64,000 nt of DNA from Rhyacophila brunnea (taxonomy: Eukaryota > Arthropoda > Insecta > Trichoptera > Rhyacophilidae). The DNA is taken from the NCBI GenBank assembly GCA_022495005.1, contig JAGYXB010001015.1:48259-112258 (forward strand). Direction: 5' to 3'. The position numbers and the translations under genes are program-made. Every line of letters begins with the position of its first letter. The stretch's first letter is position 1. The notes beneath the pieces were generated by a model. The model saw only the letters and a program-made list of their open reading frames with translations, did not search any database and had not been told where the DNA came from. This document shows, in pieces, positions 1 to 11,509 of this stretch.

Positions 1-404
1 ATAACCATCATAATAACTGTGACTCGGCACATTATAAAAGGCAATGGTGGTTTTCCATGAAGCAGACGATGCGATCACTTCATTAGAAAGTATTTTTTAA
101 ACAAAGAACCCTGATAAAACTTAATTGCGATTTATTGATCTGTTACTATAATCTGCCGATATATTTTATGAAAGTCTATATAAAAACATGATATATTTAC
201 ATAGGTATGGATTAGTACATCATTTGAACGCATGAATTGGTAGTTAATACAATCACGAATAAGTGCATTTATAGGTTTGAAGGTTATTGCGATAACTATT
301 ACATTATTACGTATCGATGTATCTGTTAATATGTTACTTATGTAATGTAATATAAAATTATTTTTATTAACGGCCAGAAAAAAGAAATATTTTTTAAAAA
401 ACGG

Positions 405-705
405 TACATGTTTAAACACGCGCGTTACCATGATCTTACTTCCTACTTCATTTATCGTTTGTCAATTTATGGTTACGGCCGTATGCTGTAGCTTAACCAC
501 TGGGAAATGCCAATAGAAATAGCTTATTTCAAAAAAATACTACTTTATTCTTTGTTCAATAATTATTATAAAGCAATCATTATTCGTAGGATGTTTATCA
601 CATTTGAATGGTCAAAGGCATAGCTTATAATTAATATCTTTAGAATTATCTTCAAATGTGTTAGTCGTGCCCATTTTTTGAATAATAAAATGCCTAATTC
701 TTGTT
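405..705 (+). repeat. Diverged repeat I, copy 1
   Basis: This ~300-bp stretch matches the reverse complement of 48228-48515. The match covers the sequence around the acgcgcgt motif at one end, the aaccactgggaaatg/cattccccagtggtt block and the aatgcctaattc end. The short ORF upstream on the minus strand is AT-rich chance coding. The element class is unknown; no terminal inverted repeats or target duplication were found. Confidence 0.65.
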
Positions 706-744
706 AAATTTGGGATTAACGTAACGTAATTATCGTAAATATTT

Positions 745-835
745 CACTATAATAATGTCGAGATAAATTTTACTAATAGTTTTATAAATGCTTTTAAAAT
801 TTAATAAATATAAAAAAACCTTAATACCACTGCAC
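745..835 (+). repeat. Diverged repeat M, copy 1
   Basis: This segment matches 63738-63829 in the same orientation. Both copies end in ccactgcac; ccactg is a common right end of hAT-type elements, so this may be the right end of a hAT MITE. No left end or target duplication was found. Confidence 0.5.
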
Positions 836-866
836 ATGGATGTACTGAAATATGACTAAATTCTAA

Positions 867-1075
867 AACATTAGAGCGAGAGGTTTAAAAGAATACTATG
901 TTATGTAATAAAAATACTATATGCAGTCATCAAATGTTTGAAATAAATATAAAGGATAATCAGGGTTTTAAATTATATAAATAAATTATCTGCAACGTTT
1001 AAGGGATGTCCAGGGTTATGCTCTGAAAATACCATAAAAGTTCGATTTTGACCTACGCTGAGTATGTGGGCCCCC
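867..1075 (+). repeat. Diverged repeat L, copy 1
   Basis: This copy matches 29160-29362 directly and 63612-63733 as reverse complement. Shared blocks include atgcagtcatcaaatg, a segment around acgtttaagg-tgtccagg, and gacctacg-tgag-atgt. Ends are not defined and no coding potential is seen. Confidence 0.6.
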
Positions 1076-1821
1076 TTAACGTAGGTTTTAAATTCAAATA
1101 CCTAATTACCTATTACTGAGGAGTTTTCTTCACTGTAATATATTATTAAAATAAATTTATAGAAAACATATCGCATAATATATTTGAATTGAGTACGTCT
1201 ATGTAAGTAGGGGTGTTGGGTGTAGTATGGGTGAGAGGAAAGACAATTCGGACAAGCCACGATGTTCGTTGATGGCATAGGAAAATTGCTACCCATGCTA
1301 TTCGCAGATGCGAAGTAAGCAGCTAAGCCTTAGTTCATAGTATAAGTTTAGTATGTATACATGAGCATGGAATAAGGGAGGTTGTTAATTTGGGCGATTT
1401 TGAGCGCCACTCAAAATCGTAGGAATTTCCTAAATGTGAGAGTTGTGGTTATACAGTATTTGAACCATACAAATTAAATATGAAATTAAATGTGTGTACT
1501 ATTTTAGACATGGCTGACTATATATTATTTAGATCGTGGTACTCAATTGCGAATTACGATAGTAGTGTAAGTTATTGATTATATTCGAATGCAATGCGGT
1601 GGACGATGGTTCTCAAACTTGCGAAGGCTGTTGTTAGTGACTTTCACCTTGATTTGTCTCTAAATTTTGATGCTGAAGAAGCGGACAATACGTCAAATGA
1701 TGCTGGATGTGATGTCGAGTACTAAGCAGCGAAAATAGGATGCATACACCAAAGGCATATACATATTCGTTATTTTCAAATGTTCAATGAAGATTGGAGA
1801 TATTTAGATATTTATATTTAT

Positions 1822-2298
1822 TACCACGTTTTTCTTAGCTCGTATTCTTGTTTGTCCGGTGGTTGTTTATCCAATACAAATCTTGCAATCGTTCTTTAAC
1901 TAACTTCCCGACTAACTAAACATTTGAAACTTTTAGAATATATCAGAACACGATGCCAATGCATTATTTTAATACTTTTAGCTATCTTTAAGTAGAATTT
2001 AATTCATGTTCAGTTAATTCTGTTTTGTATGAAAAGTTATTTCGGAAGAAATCCGTAATCCAATCCACTATTATTGGTTGCTTATGGGGTGGTCCTAGCA
2101 ACTAAATTATTAATATATTATGTACGTTACTATGGAAATTAAAATGAATTTCAAAATGATTTGTTTGTATTTTAAAATAGCAAAAAAAATTTGTTGATTG
2201 CCATATTGATACATAGAATTGTCAAGTTTATATGATTCAACAGAAAATTTAAAAACGTGGTAAGTATATAAAAAGTTCTTTTTATCTTGTAATTATTT
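1822..2298 (+). mobile_element. Repeat family A, copy A1 (~480-bp non-autonomous element)
   Basis: One of seven copies in the window. It opens with ACCACGTTTTT (1823-1833) and the reverse complement AAAAACGTGGT lies at 2251-2261, giving an 11-bp inverted repeat. A conserved outer tail (aaaaagttctttttatcttg) follows to about 2298. Inside are conserved blocks cgtattcttgtttgtcc, gatgccaatgcatt, a Cys-free non-coding core and ggtcctagcaactaaatta. No ORF is present. Superfamily unknown. Confidence 0.8.
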
Positions 2299-2299
2299 T

Positions 2300-3156
2300 T
2301 ATAAATTTAAATAGTAAAAAATTATGTTAGTGTTTATTGAAATATAATTAATGGACGATCAGATTATATATTATTCAATCGTTATAAATCACATTTATTA
2401 TTTATCATGGCAAATACAAAATGGAAAGTGATGTCAATTACAAATCCATTTAAAATTTTACGTAATTTAATTTTGATAGATTGTTATATTTAAATAGAAT
2501 TAAAAGTAGGTATAATATTATACGTATAGACAAAATGACTTTTGAAAATTTCTATAACTACGGTCATAATATTATGATATACCAAAATATTTATTCTCAA
2601 TAATTTCAAACGATGGCGTTTACAATGATAAGAAATGACACATCTTTAATGATTATAATATGTATATATTATGATTATATGATTGTGGCATGTTGATTTA
2701 TAAGATACATAAGAAAAGACACGGCATTGTAAACAATATAGTTATTTTTATACAGCTAATATGACTGTAGACTTTGTAGAGAAGTTCATAGGTACTTAAT
2801 TTCCCGCATAATCCTATACCTACATACCAAGCTATAGTTTTCTAAATTTCTGGATATAATTCTATAGATTTCATATAACTAGTAAGTAAAATTGATAAAA
2901 AAAAATCGGTGTGTGTACTTATGTATGCGCGTTAGAAGATATACTTATTTGGCGTAACAAAACAAAAACAAAACTTGTGATAAACTAGATTCTTCGACTA
3001 GCTCTAAATTATCTTGTTAAATTACACACTCAAGAAAAAGAACCGCTTATTGGAACGCTATTGGTTTATTTCTATACACTTGAACTTATATTACTAAATT
3101 ATATAATTATTTATCGTTGTTTTTTTGTTTTTAAAGTAACAACTGCCACTATGACG
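2300..3156. other. AT-rich DNA, nothing recognised
   Basis: No ORF with coding character, no repeat matched within the window, and no RNA-like structure was seen here. Confidence 0.5.
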
Positions 3157-3240
3157 TTTAATCGTTTATTTACGTAAGGAATTGCAAATGGCCGACAATA
3201 ATAAATTTGCTGCCTAGCAACTGAACAATTCTAAACTATA
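3157..3240 (+). repeat. Repeat G, copy 1 (left part)
   Basis: The block running from acgtttaatcgtttatttacg through ggccgacaataataaat to the gcctag-caactgaacaatt end matches 59693-59775 closely. A second shared block (aaagaagtttaacttc, 3430-3448) matches the end of the other copy near 59897-59915, so the repeat spans about 3157-3452 with a dissimilar middle. The middle of this copy holds the tRNA-like sequence described next. Confidence 0.6.
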
Positions 3241-3273
3241 ATATTACACTGTATAATCGTCACGATTGCAGTG

Positions 3274-3353
3274 TCATTCTGTGGCGTAATGGTTGTGCGT
3301 TCGGCTGATAACCGAAAAATCGTTGGTTCGAATCCAATCGAGTGTGTTTTTTT
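3274..3353 (+). pseudogene. tRNA-like pseudogene (Ile-GAT-like) with Pol III boxes and T-run
   Basis: A box: TGGCGTAATGG at 3282-3292 fits the TRGYNNARNNG consensus. B box: GGTTCGAATCC at 3325-3335 fits exactly. The anticodon arm TTCGG-CTGATAA-CCGAA is perfect and would place GAT (Ile) at the anticodon. The T-arm can form. A run of seven T at 3347-3353 could terminate Pol III. The acceptor stem does not pair, so a functional tRNA is unlikely; a SINE head or tRNA pseudogene fits better. The 60-aa ORF over it is a shadow. Confidence 0.6.
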
Positions 3354-4286
3354 GTGTGTAAAAAAAATATGTGTTACAATATGTCACACGCCAAAAATAC
3401 ACTCTGATCTGATTTTCCGAACGCGCCTAAAGAAGTTTAACTTCAATAAGTAAAAAAAAAACTCTATTGATTAAATTGATTTTGCCGAAACCACTTTTGT
3501 ATTGATATTCGCTAAAATTTAAAAAACAGTTTTAGTTAATAAATTGAAACGAAAAAGTTATATCTCAAACATACAAAGAGCCGATTAATAAATTCAAATT
3601 ACTAACTACAGAATCAAAAATTAGATCAACAGCAAATTAAAACCCATTTCAACGCTAACTAGAAAACCTTCGTTATTTGCATACGCAAATTGCCGAAATT
3701 ACATAATAACTTTATTTCAAACGCACAGTTTCAAGATAAACCCCCTTTCCCCTTTGTGGGGGAGGGAGGGTTCAGTTGAACCTACGAGCTCAAATAAACG
3801 AACCTGATTTAATCTAAAACTCGCTTAATATAAATTCATGTCCCAGTGGCGGGAGTAGTGTTTAGAGACGTTAATCATTTTACGTGCACGAACAATTGGC
3901 CGCCGCGAGCAATTAGTCGACGCGGAAAAGTTCACGCCCGGATAAATTCCAAATAATGCTTACTGACTGATATTGAAGACAATACTTAATGATATTAAAA
4001 TCCATCTTAAGAATTACGATAAATTAGAGTTTACAGGTAATTGAATGATTCACACAAAGTGTTTTTTTTAATTATTATTCATTCATGTGTAGATAATGTG
4101 CGCATAACCAACTATAAAGTAAAATAAGAAATATTTGACAATCTTGAAATTAAAATATAGCACAATCTTTTTTTACTAGACAAAAAGTCTAACCTAAGTT
4201 GAATATATTATTATAATTACCATAATTATAGTTTTTCAAATCAAAACAAAATAAATTAAGAAAACAACTAAAAATTTAAGAATTAT

Positions 4287-4658
4287 TTAACGCTATACTT
4301 CAGCTGGGGCACGGTCTAAAATGATCGTGACTGCGCGACGCGAAGATTTTGCAAACGACGCGTGCAGAACAAAACATAATTTGTCATAAAAATTCAACAT
4401 GCATTCATTTACTCTTATGTTTATTGTTCTATTTTTAATAATAATAATATATTGATTAACATGTTTTCTTTTTCAAGTAAATGGGTAACGTTTTTTAGTA
4501 ATCTTTACACGATTTAAGAATTAATTTCCCCGACGCCATCAAAATACAAATTGACGTGTTCACAGCTCGAATTTTGCTCTCCGATTGGCAGCCAGTCCGA
4601 AATTTCATCGCACCTATAGTTGAAAATTATTTGCCGTTTCACTGAAGTATGCTCTTAA
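4287..4658 (+). mobile_element. TTAA-flanked MITE, family T, copy 1
   Basis: Flanked by TTAA at 4287-4290 and 4655-4658. The termini CGCTATACTTCAG and CTGAAGTATGCTC are imperfect inverted repeats. The 364-bp body matches copies at 26914-27223 and 38253-38705. No ORF. TTAA duplication is typical of piggyBac and Kolobok superfamilies; the terminal bases do not decide between them. Confidence 0.8.
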
Positions 4659-5830
4659 TAGAATTATGAATTGTCAGAATCAGACATAAATTGTTTGATT
4701 TTTGAGAACGAGATGTTTTAAAGAATTGCTTGTTATTTTTTTCTATAAAAAACAGAATATTATGTTGATTTTACACATAGACATAATATTTTGACTGTGA
4801 TGTTTCGATAACTTATATAACAAATAGCACGTATCTGCTTGAGTAATTGTGTTGTGGGACCCTTATAATATGTTAGTTGCAGGAATTTAGATTGTGCCTT
4901 ATATGTGCATATTTCAAAGATTTTGGTAAAGGTAATTTAATTTTGTATGGCTGGTTTGAATTCTTTCGAGGCCCCTTTTAAAATTTTCGACGAATCAATT
5001 GAGTCATCTGCATCGACGATGGGTGGAGGTCACCTAAACGATAATCCGACAAAGTGAATACTCTATAATATCTTCAGCTACATAATCTATAGACGGTGAA
5101 ATGTAGAAATTGCTGGAGACACTTGAATATGACATTTAAAGTACTTATGATACACAATATTTAGGGCCATAGAAATGGTGTTAGGTATTATATTATAGAA
5201 CTATTTGGGAAAATACTAATGGTTTCATTCGATAAAGTATTATTTTATGACCAAGGTAGATTTAAAAATACTCATTGAGAGGTTAAAATCGATTAATTAA
5301 ATTAATTTGTTTGTATAATTTATAAAATGTGAAATGTGGCACCACTGACATTCACGGCTACGTTATTATTATCATCGTTCTATCTGAGGGTAGGTAAGGT
5401 AAAGGCAAGGCAAGGCTCCGCCTGCTAAGGACAGATGGGAGGCTTTCGCGGAGGAAACTTTGCCTCACTTGTTCAGCAAGCTTGCCCCCGGTTCGGTTAA
5501 CGAATTCGGGAACAGAATTAGAATTCACGAGATATTTATTGCATTTTAATTATTCGTAATATCTCATAAATTAATTAATTAATGGTTATCAAATTAGTAC
5601 TATAGATTTTTAATACTTCATGGCAGCCATTTTTCTGATTCCCATAAAAATTTACATTATTTGTGTTTTTTCAAAATTATCATAAATACACAGTTCTACA
5701 GCGTATACAAATATATTTGAGCAAAATCTATGGTCAAAATAATCGACCTACAGAGCCTACTATCCGTAATTTAATTTAAACAATCGAGTCAAATGATAAT
5801 TTTTGTGTTATTAAGAATCCAATTCGTCAA
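4659..5830. other. AT-rich DNA, nothing recognised
   Basis: Only a small GC-richer patch around 5400-5510 breaks the AT-rich background. No ORF, RNA or repeat could be assigned. Confidence 0.5.
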
Positions 5831-5833
5831 AAA

Positions 5834-6075
5834 TGAAACGTACTGCTGAAAATATTGATGTTGTGAATCAAAATTTAGATGAAAGTTCAGAAAAATCATT
5901 TACACGTCTTTTTCGAGACCTTGGAGTGTCTTATGATACTGCATGTAATATTCTTAACAAAAATTTGCATTTGAAGTCGTGAAACACAATTGCTTAAACC
6001 GAATGACCATTGATGCGTCAAAATTTTGCTGATTGGTCTTTAGAGCATCTTGAAATATATCTATATATGTGTCGC
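5834..6075 (+). pseudogene. Tc1/mariner-type transposase fragment (helix-turn-helix region), decayed
   Basis: From the ATG at 5834 the frame reads MKRTAENIDVV..., then a segment LGVSYDTACNILNKNLHLKS before a stop near 5980. After the stop, pieces resembling LLKPNDH and MRQNFADWSLEHLE follow in shifted frames. The order (specificity helix, I-L-K-K/N-x-L-H-L, then L-K-P-N-D-H and the F-A-x-W motif) is typical of the N-terminal DNA-binding part of Tc1/mariner-related transposases in insects. No DDE catalytic part was found downstream. Recognition is from motif memory, not alignment. Confidence 0.5.
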
Positions 6076-6079
6076 TACA

Positions 6080-7140
6080 TTTCAAAATCAAGTCCACCAT
6101 TAAGTATTTTTTTTACTTTTTTGTGAATTGCTGAAGAACTACTGCTTTATAACATTTCTTGCATTATCAAAATGTGGAATTTATTATTTAAATATTCTAT
6201 ACTCGAAATAATATGAACTATCACCCTTGTGACTGTGTATTTGAGAAAACAAAAAGCTGTTTTTCTCCTATTGATCTATTATGGACTTGGATGATTTTGA
6301 AATCTAGCGACACATCTTTTTGATAACCCTATATTTAAAAAAAATAGGAATCTTTAAGGCGAAGTGCGGTGCTTCTGTTGAATTAATTATTAGAGATTGC
6401 TGACTGCAAAGATAAGAACTGATAATTTACATTTAACTAAAAATCTAAAAAACGAAAGATAAACCTACACTACTTAAAAAGAAAAACATTTTATAAAATG
6501 TGCGTTCGTCGAACAATTTCATTTTTACTATAACTGTTAATATTTTAAAGATACAGTCACAGTATTATTAATTATACTAAATATATAAAATGATACGTAT
6601 TTCTTTTATTATCTTATTTTATTAATTCGTGCAATTTCTTTAGATAAATTATCACAAAGCAAACTTTGATTCCAAAAGCATGTCATTTATTTATCGTTTG
6701 ATCGCCAAGGGGTTGAAAATAGGACATGGAGGTTAGGCCTCACACTACCCTACCCCCTCTTCCTAACCCCTTCGTCAAGCATTGTGCTTACAGCGACCGA
6801 CGTTTGAAACTATTCAGAAAGGGGAAGTTAGATTAATGATGTTAAGAGAAGAGATGGCAGCGCGGGCTTACACATGCACTGTTTTCTGTGTCTGTGCATG
6901 TGTTTGGGTGATTAACCCGTTCACATCTAGATAAATGTCCATCTTACCCACAGTTACTCTTTTTTCACCAAATATATTATATGAAAACATTTTTTAAACA
7001 ACTTCATAAATAAACAATATAATAATTTACTTATTTAAATTGTTTGTTTATAAATGTGTAAGATGAAAAAACATGGAATGCAGAATAATCTTTCTCATAT
7101 AAAGTCTGTAAAATCACCATTATAAATATTATTACATTGC
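6080..7140. other. AT-rich DNA, nothing recognised
   Basis: No coding, RNA or repeat signal beyond a short GC-richer patch at about 6710-6940. Confidence 0.45.
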
Positions 7141-7146
7141 ATATTA

Positions 7147-7345
7147 TGTATATTCTTTTTAGCACTACGATAGGTCATGAGATCCAATGACATTAGTGTA
7201 GTTAATAATAGAAGTGAAACAATCACAACCCAGACTTTGAGAAAAATCACATAGATACTTATATATACTAATACTATATGGTCACTTCACCGAGCATCAA
7301 ACCCGGAGCCCCCGGATGAAATGCCAACGTCTTATGCACCGGACT
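7147..7345 (-). mobile_element. tRNA-derived SINE, copy S1 (antisense)
   Basis: Read on the minus strand, 7345-7290 is a degenerate tRNA-like head (box-A-like region GGTGCATAAG, box-B-like GGGTTTGATGC), followed by a body with gattgtttcacttctatta and a 3' end resembling gtagtgctaaaaagaatat. Head, body and 3' end follow the same order as in copy S3 (34229-34426), which fixes the ~200-bp SINE layout. The 76-aa minus ORF overlapping it is not a gene. Confidence 0.65.
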
Positions 7346-7611
7346 ATTGGTAGAACTAGTTTTTGACGACATGAATAATGTATTTTGACATGTAGGTACA
7401 ATAGAAGCTCATAGTACAGCTGATCTAAACGCATTAGCAGAATAGTACAATCATGATGTATATCAAAAATGGTTGTCAGGATGGTCGTGATACAATTGAT
7501 TTTTATCGATAAAAGCCGTATACACAATTTCGTATAATCGCATAGTAAATATTAGTATTTACATAAAAAGCAAAATATGCATTTCGCCAACATCGCTATG
7601 GAGGCGGCTCT

Positions 7612-7728
7612 CGTGGTGCAGTGCGTAAGGCGCTTGCCTTCCACCCGAGAGTTCTTGGGTTCGATTCCCGATCAGGACACACAATATTCATGTGTTTGTC
7701 TCAAAGCCTGGGTGTTTGTGATTGTTCA
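7612..7728 (+). mobile_element. tRNA-derived SINE, copy S2 (best head)
   Basis: The head has a box-A-like TGGTGCAGTGCG at 7614-7625 and a perfect B box GGTTCGATTCC at 7658-7668. The putative anticodon loop reads CTTCCAC (TCC, Gly-like), but the stems are imperfect. The body follows with tgtgtttgtctcaaagcctg and stops at gattgttc, so the 3' third is missing compared with S3. This is the copy with the best preserved internal Pol III promoter. The overlapping 89-aa ORF is a shadow. Confidence 0.7.
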
Positions 7729-7729
7729 A

Positions 7730-8213
7730 AATTACTAACAAACCACCTTGTACGAAAAAGCAAGGACATGGTTATTAATAATTCTAAAAAAAAAAAAAAC
7801 ATCGCTATGGAAGTGGGTTCAAGTCCCATTGTGTACATTTTTTTTGTGATGGTGAGTAAGTATGTTTTTGAGAAGTTCCAGATTATATAGGTACATATTT
7901 TAGATAGGTACTTATATCTAATTTTAAATCATCTGAAGGAAAATAGTGTGTGACCAAAATTCGTATGAAAGTCGCATCAAATTTATGTAAGGAGATATAC
8001 ATACGATTCAAAATTCGAATAAAGAAAAACCTGAAAAAATTTTAAATATGGAACATTTTGAAATAAGTGAAATACATTTTCCTGTCAGATCAATCAATGA
8101 TTTGGTTATAATATAAATACTCTCATAAGAAAATTAAATCGGTATGAGAACAAGACGATTTATTGTCCTAAAAAACACAAAAGAATTTTCCTATAATTTT
8201 ATTAAAATAAGTG
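7730..8213. other. AT-rich DNA, nothing recognised
   Basis: Contains a short A-run at 7785-7799. No other structure assigned. Confidence 0.4.
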
Positions 8214-8795
8214 CAGTCGAACTTGGTTATTACGAGGAAGATGTGACCAACTGAATTTGCTCGTTATAAGCATTACTCGTTATATCGTTATATAACATTT
8301 TTCGCGCCACGTTCTATTTAAGCATAGAACATAAAAAATCTGAAAACCGTCGTAAAAATCCCCGAAAATGCATGGCATTCATAAACTATAAAAGAAGTTG
8401 TTTATTGCAATTGACGCTGGTAGGTACCTACTGACTTCACAAACCTTGGATTGTTTACATGCAATTTAACCATATGCGTGGATACTTTTTCAATGTTCAA
8501 CACCAATTAGGTACTTAGACACTTAACTAGTGTTATAAACGTAATCCAATCCCGGCGGCATCCTACCCGGTCGGATTTATTGCTTAGGGTCAAAAATATT
8601 GTTTTTAAACGATCGACACATTAACAGTTTTAATAAGAAAATTTTTGACGATATTTTTGCTCGGTATACCCGATAATTAGCTCGTTATAAAAGTGAATAA
8701 ATGTATGTAGAAAATCATAAACTAAATTAATGTCAACGAATGTTTCCTCATTACATCTGAGATCTCGCTATTTCTGTAATACCCAAGTTCGACTG
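8214..8795. mobile_element. Mariner-like non-autonomous element with ~25-30 bp inverted repeats
   Basis: CAGTCGAACTTGGTTATTAC at 8214-8233 is mirrored by the reverse complement of GTAATACCCAAGTTCGACTG ending at 8795 (two mismatches or so). A TA follows on the right; the left flank is TG, so the TA target duplication is only half preserved. Interior repeats of ctcgttata occur near both ends. No ORF. The terminal sequence style and TA flank fit Tc1/mariner MITEs. Confidence 0.65.
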
Positions 8796-9330
8796 TACTT
8801 ACATTTTACTTATGAGTTTCTTCGTAATTTAAAACTCTTCAAATAAATTATTAATTTATAATATTTTGGCGCCAGAAGGACGCATCATCGTCTTTCATTT
8901 TGTTCACGTCTCTATCCAAGCAGTTTTCATTTTCTTTCAAAGTGTTAAACCTTCTTTACGACATAGGTTTGGATGGTAAGGGGTGAATGCCCGCATTCAC
9001 TTATAGTAGAGCCATGCTGCAAGCGTGTAAGAACAAGCACGGTTGGGGTCTTTTCACCCTGGAAGATTTATTGATCACGGACCTGCGTGAGTGGTGAATT
9101 TAATTATAAATGATAATACTTGGGAGTGACTAATCTACTTTGCATCTTGGGATGGCCATATTTTATAGTCAACGGAGGGTTACAGTTAAAATGGTTTTTG
9201 AACGTTATTTACAACGAAACGAAAATTTTTCACATAGGTGTTGGATACTTAGAAAAAATATATGTTCCCTTTTAAAAAAAATAACAGTTACTTCATATCA
9301 TATGGTAAAGAGATAAATACCGATAACCAG

Positions 9331-9911
9331 CATTGGCTAAGGGTGGAAATAGGGTGAAAATCCTGCATGAATAGTGCACACTAAACTTAGTCAATCATAA
9401 TTTGTATTAATTGTTTTCATTGAACTAAGACTACAATAATTATAGGCATGCTATGCAGATAGTGTGGGGTAGTTTTTAAAAATTGATTAAACTCTGTGTA
9501 CACCAAGCCATAATAGATAATCGTTAAAAGATAGTTGTCTAACTATAAAATATTTAAAATTATGTCATTAAATCATACGTAGTCTTAGATATTTTATAGA
9601 TAGAAGAATACTTGGTTTGGTTTAGTCATGGCTTAATGAATTAAAAAAACGAACTAACAACAACTGTAATATGTATTCTTAATTCAACGAAAACAGATAT
9701 GTATGACTGAAAAAGTGTGCACTATTTTGTCGGATCGCCTATAACACACAAAAACTATTATGGTTGTTTAGGCAGGGTTTAATTGATTTTTTAAAACTAA
9801 CCAATACCACCTGTAAATTGGTTCAATAAAAATAAATACGTATGACTGACATAGTTTTATGTGCACTATTTATGTCGGATCTTAACAGCCTACCTCCACC
9901 CTTCGCCACTG
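9331..9911. mobile_element. hAT-like MITE, family H1, near-complete copy
   Basis: Left end cattggctaagggtgg and right end ccacccttcgccactg form long inverted repeats: gtgcacactaaact/agttttatgtgcac and the agtttttaaaa/ttttaaaactaacc blocks recur in inverted order. The middle has agatattttatagatag and an extra partial repeat of the right arm. No convincing 8-bp target duplication was found for this copy, possibly because of age. No ORF. Confidence 0.75.
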
Positions 9912-10529
9912 ATAGGTACTTACTTACCCTTAAAACCACCCATTTTAGATATTCTACTGTAGTGACAGAATCCGTTATAACTATGGTGGAAAAAATAGAT
10001 TGTTAATAATAATTTATCGATGTATTAAAATGTGTTCTTTGTTGTTTGTATCAAAGCGAGTGGTGGATTTGTCATTTAATTATATCGGATATGAGATAGC
10101 TTTTGTGCTTATTTGAATTTCCTGTAAGCGAGACAAGTATTTGAAGTAGCACAGTGGCGTCCAAATGAAGTGTCGAGGGTGGAGAATGTTTGCCCGGCAA
10201 ACCGTGAACTGAAGGAAAATTAGAAATGTCTCCGCTAGCAGGATGGGGATATGGGGATGGATTAGTACTTGTCGTGTATTAAACAAAGTCCATCCCATAC
10301 GTAGGTATATGCAGAAGTGAGATTAGAAAGTTTCGAATCAAATATGAGTTTGGAAACTTCTAACTGGAATTATAATTAGATAGAGAGCGGAAATTTGTGT
10401 TTTTTTGTTGTTAGTTTACAGATTATAGTGTTATCAATACGAGTATAAAAGTAGGTGAGTAGGTAGTTACTCGTTTTTGTGTTTAAATATTTTAGAGTTC
10501 ATGGACATCTAAAAAAACAGGAATATAAA

Positions 10530-11067
10530 CTTGATCCTAGATATTTTATAGATAGAATAATATTTTTTATCTAATATCTATTATAGTTTGCTATAGACAG
10601 GGTCAGGGAACTCAGAAATAATGGGAACTGAAATAGGTACGTAACGGGTAAGGAGAAACAGGCTACCGATCTCGAGTGAGGAAGAATACGGGATGAATTT
10701 AAACACGTGTCAAGAATATGTCATGCGTGGAATACTGACAACTGGTGTCAGTTTATGCATTGACGCTTATTTAATATTGGTGTATTACATACTATTAATT
10801 GCACGTCTATAATGCGTGGTATATTTTTGTAGGACACTCACACATTTAAAACTTGCGTCATAATTAACTGTATTGATATATAGCCTACCGGAATTCTATT
10901 TATTATATTCTGTTCTGTGGGCAGGGTATAATTGAATTTTAAAAACTAACCAATACCATCTGCAATTTGTATTCTTAGTTCAATGAAAACAAATAAGTGT
11001 GACTAAAAAGTTTAGCTTGTACTATTTATGTCGGATCTCCATAGCCTACCTCCACCCTTTGCTACTT
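10530..11067. mobile_element. H1 MITE right half, interrupted by a D element
   Basis: Interior sequence (agatattttatagatagaat) begins near 10530; the arm gcagggtataattgaattt to tccaccctttgctactt resumes after 10919. Removing the D element (10604-10919) plus one copy of its target duplication restores the H1 order. The left arm of H1 is absent. The 122-aa plus-strand ORF starting at 10999 lies across this arm and is not credible as a gene. Confidence 0.75.
10604..10919 (+). mobile_element. hAT-like MITE, family D, copy D1
   Basis: Element of 316 bp running CAGGGAACTCAG ... TTCTGTTCTGTG. Flanks gacagggt (10596-10603) and ggcagggt (10920-10927) agree at 7 of 8 bases as a target duplication. It matches D copies at 36286, 46901 and 53808. 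Terminal repeats CAGGGAACTCAGAAATAAT and CACAGAACAG-ATAATAA are related. Eight-bp duplications and CA/TG ends fit hAT. Confidence 0.85.
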
Positions 11068-11289
11068 ATGTATTCTATGGACGTCAATCTGCACAAATGT
11101 GTCCATATTATTCTTACAGATCTTGCTTTGCATCAAAAAACGTCTTTCATTTACATGCACCAATCGCAGTATGAATTTAATTATCTACATGTCCGGTTTT
11201 TTTACGTAGGTATGCAGTTGGCTATATCACAGTTCACCGTGCGATATTGTTGTGGAAATAGATGGCCGTATAGAATTGAGATCAAAGTC

Positions 11290-11504
11290 GCAACGATGCG
11301 TTTTTATGAGGCAAATAACGCAACCGATTCGTCAGAAAAATTAAAAGGAGGCCTCCAAAGAGTTTAAACTAGTCACAAAGTCATTAAATTATATTTAGGT
11401 ATAAACCCAAAACATTCCTGAATTTATTATTTGGAATATTTAAAATTTATTGTAATTAATTATCATATGGAGCCTTCGCCTCTACGTCACTAAATGCGCC
11501 ACTG
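11290..11504 (+). mobile_element. hAT-like MITE, family F, copy 1 (left end uncertain)
   Basis: The block gcaaataacgcaaccgattc and the following aaggaggcctcc segment match 62310-62350 and 44000-44045. The right end gcgccactg lies at 11496-11504. The left boundary is not resolved and no target duplication was found. Confidence 0.5.
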
Positions 11505-11509
11505 AATTC

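Noticed and set aside
9323..9919. 8-bp target duplication for the H1 copy at 9331-9911
   Set aside because: ataaccag and ataggtac do not match well enough; the ends may be mutated.
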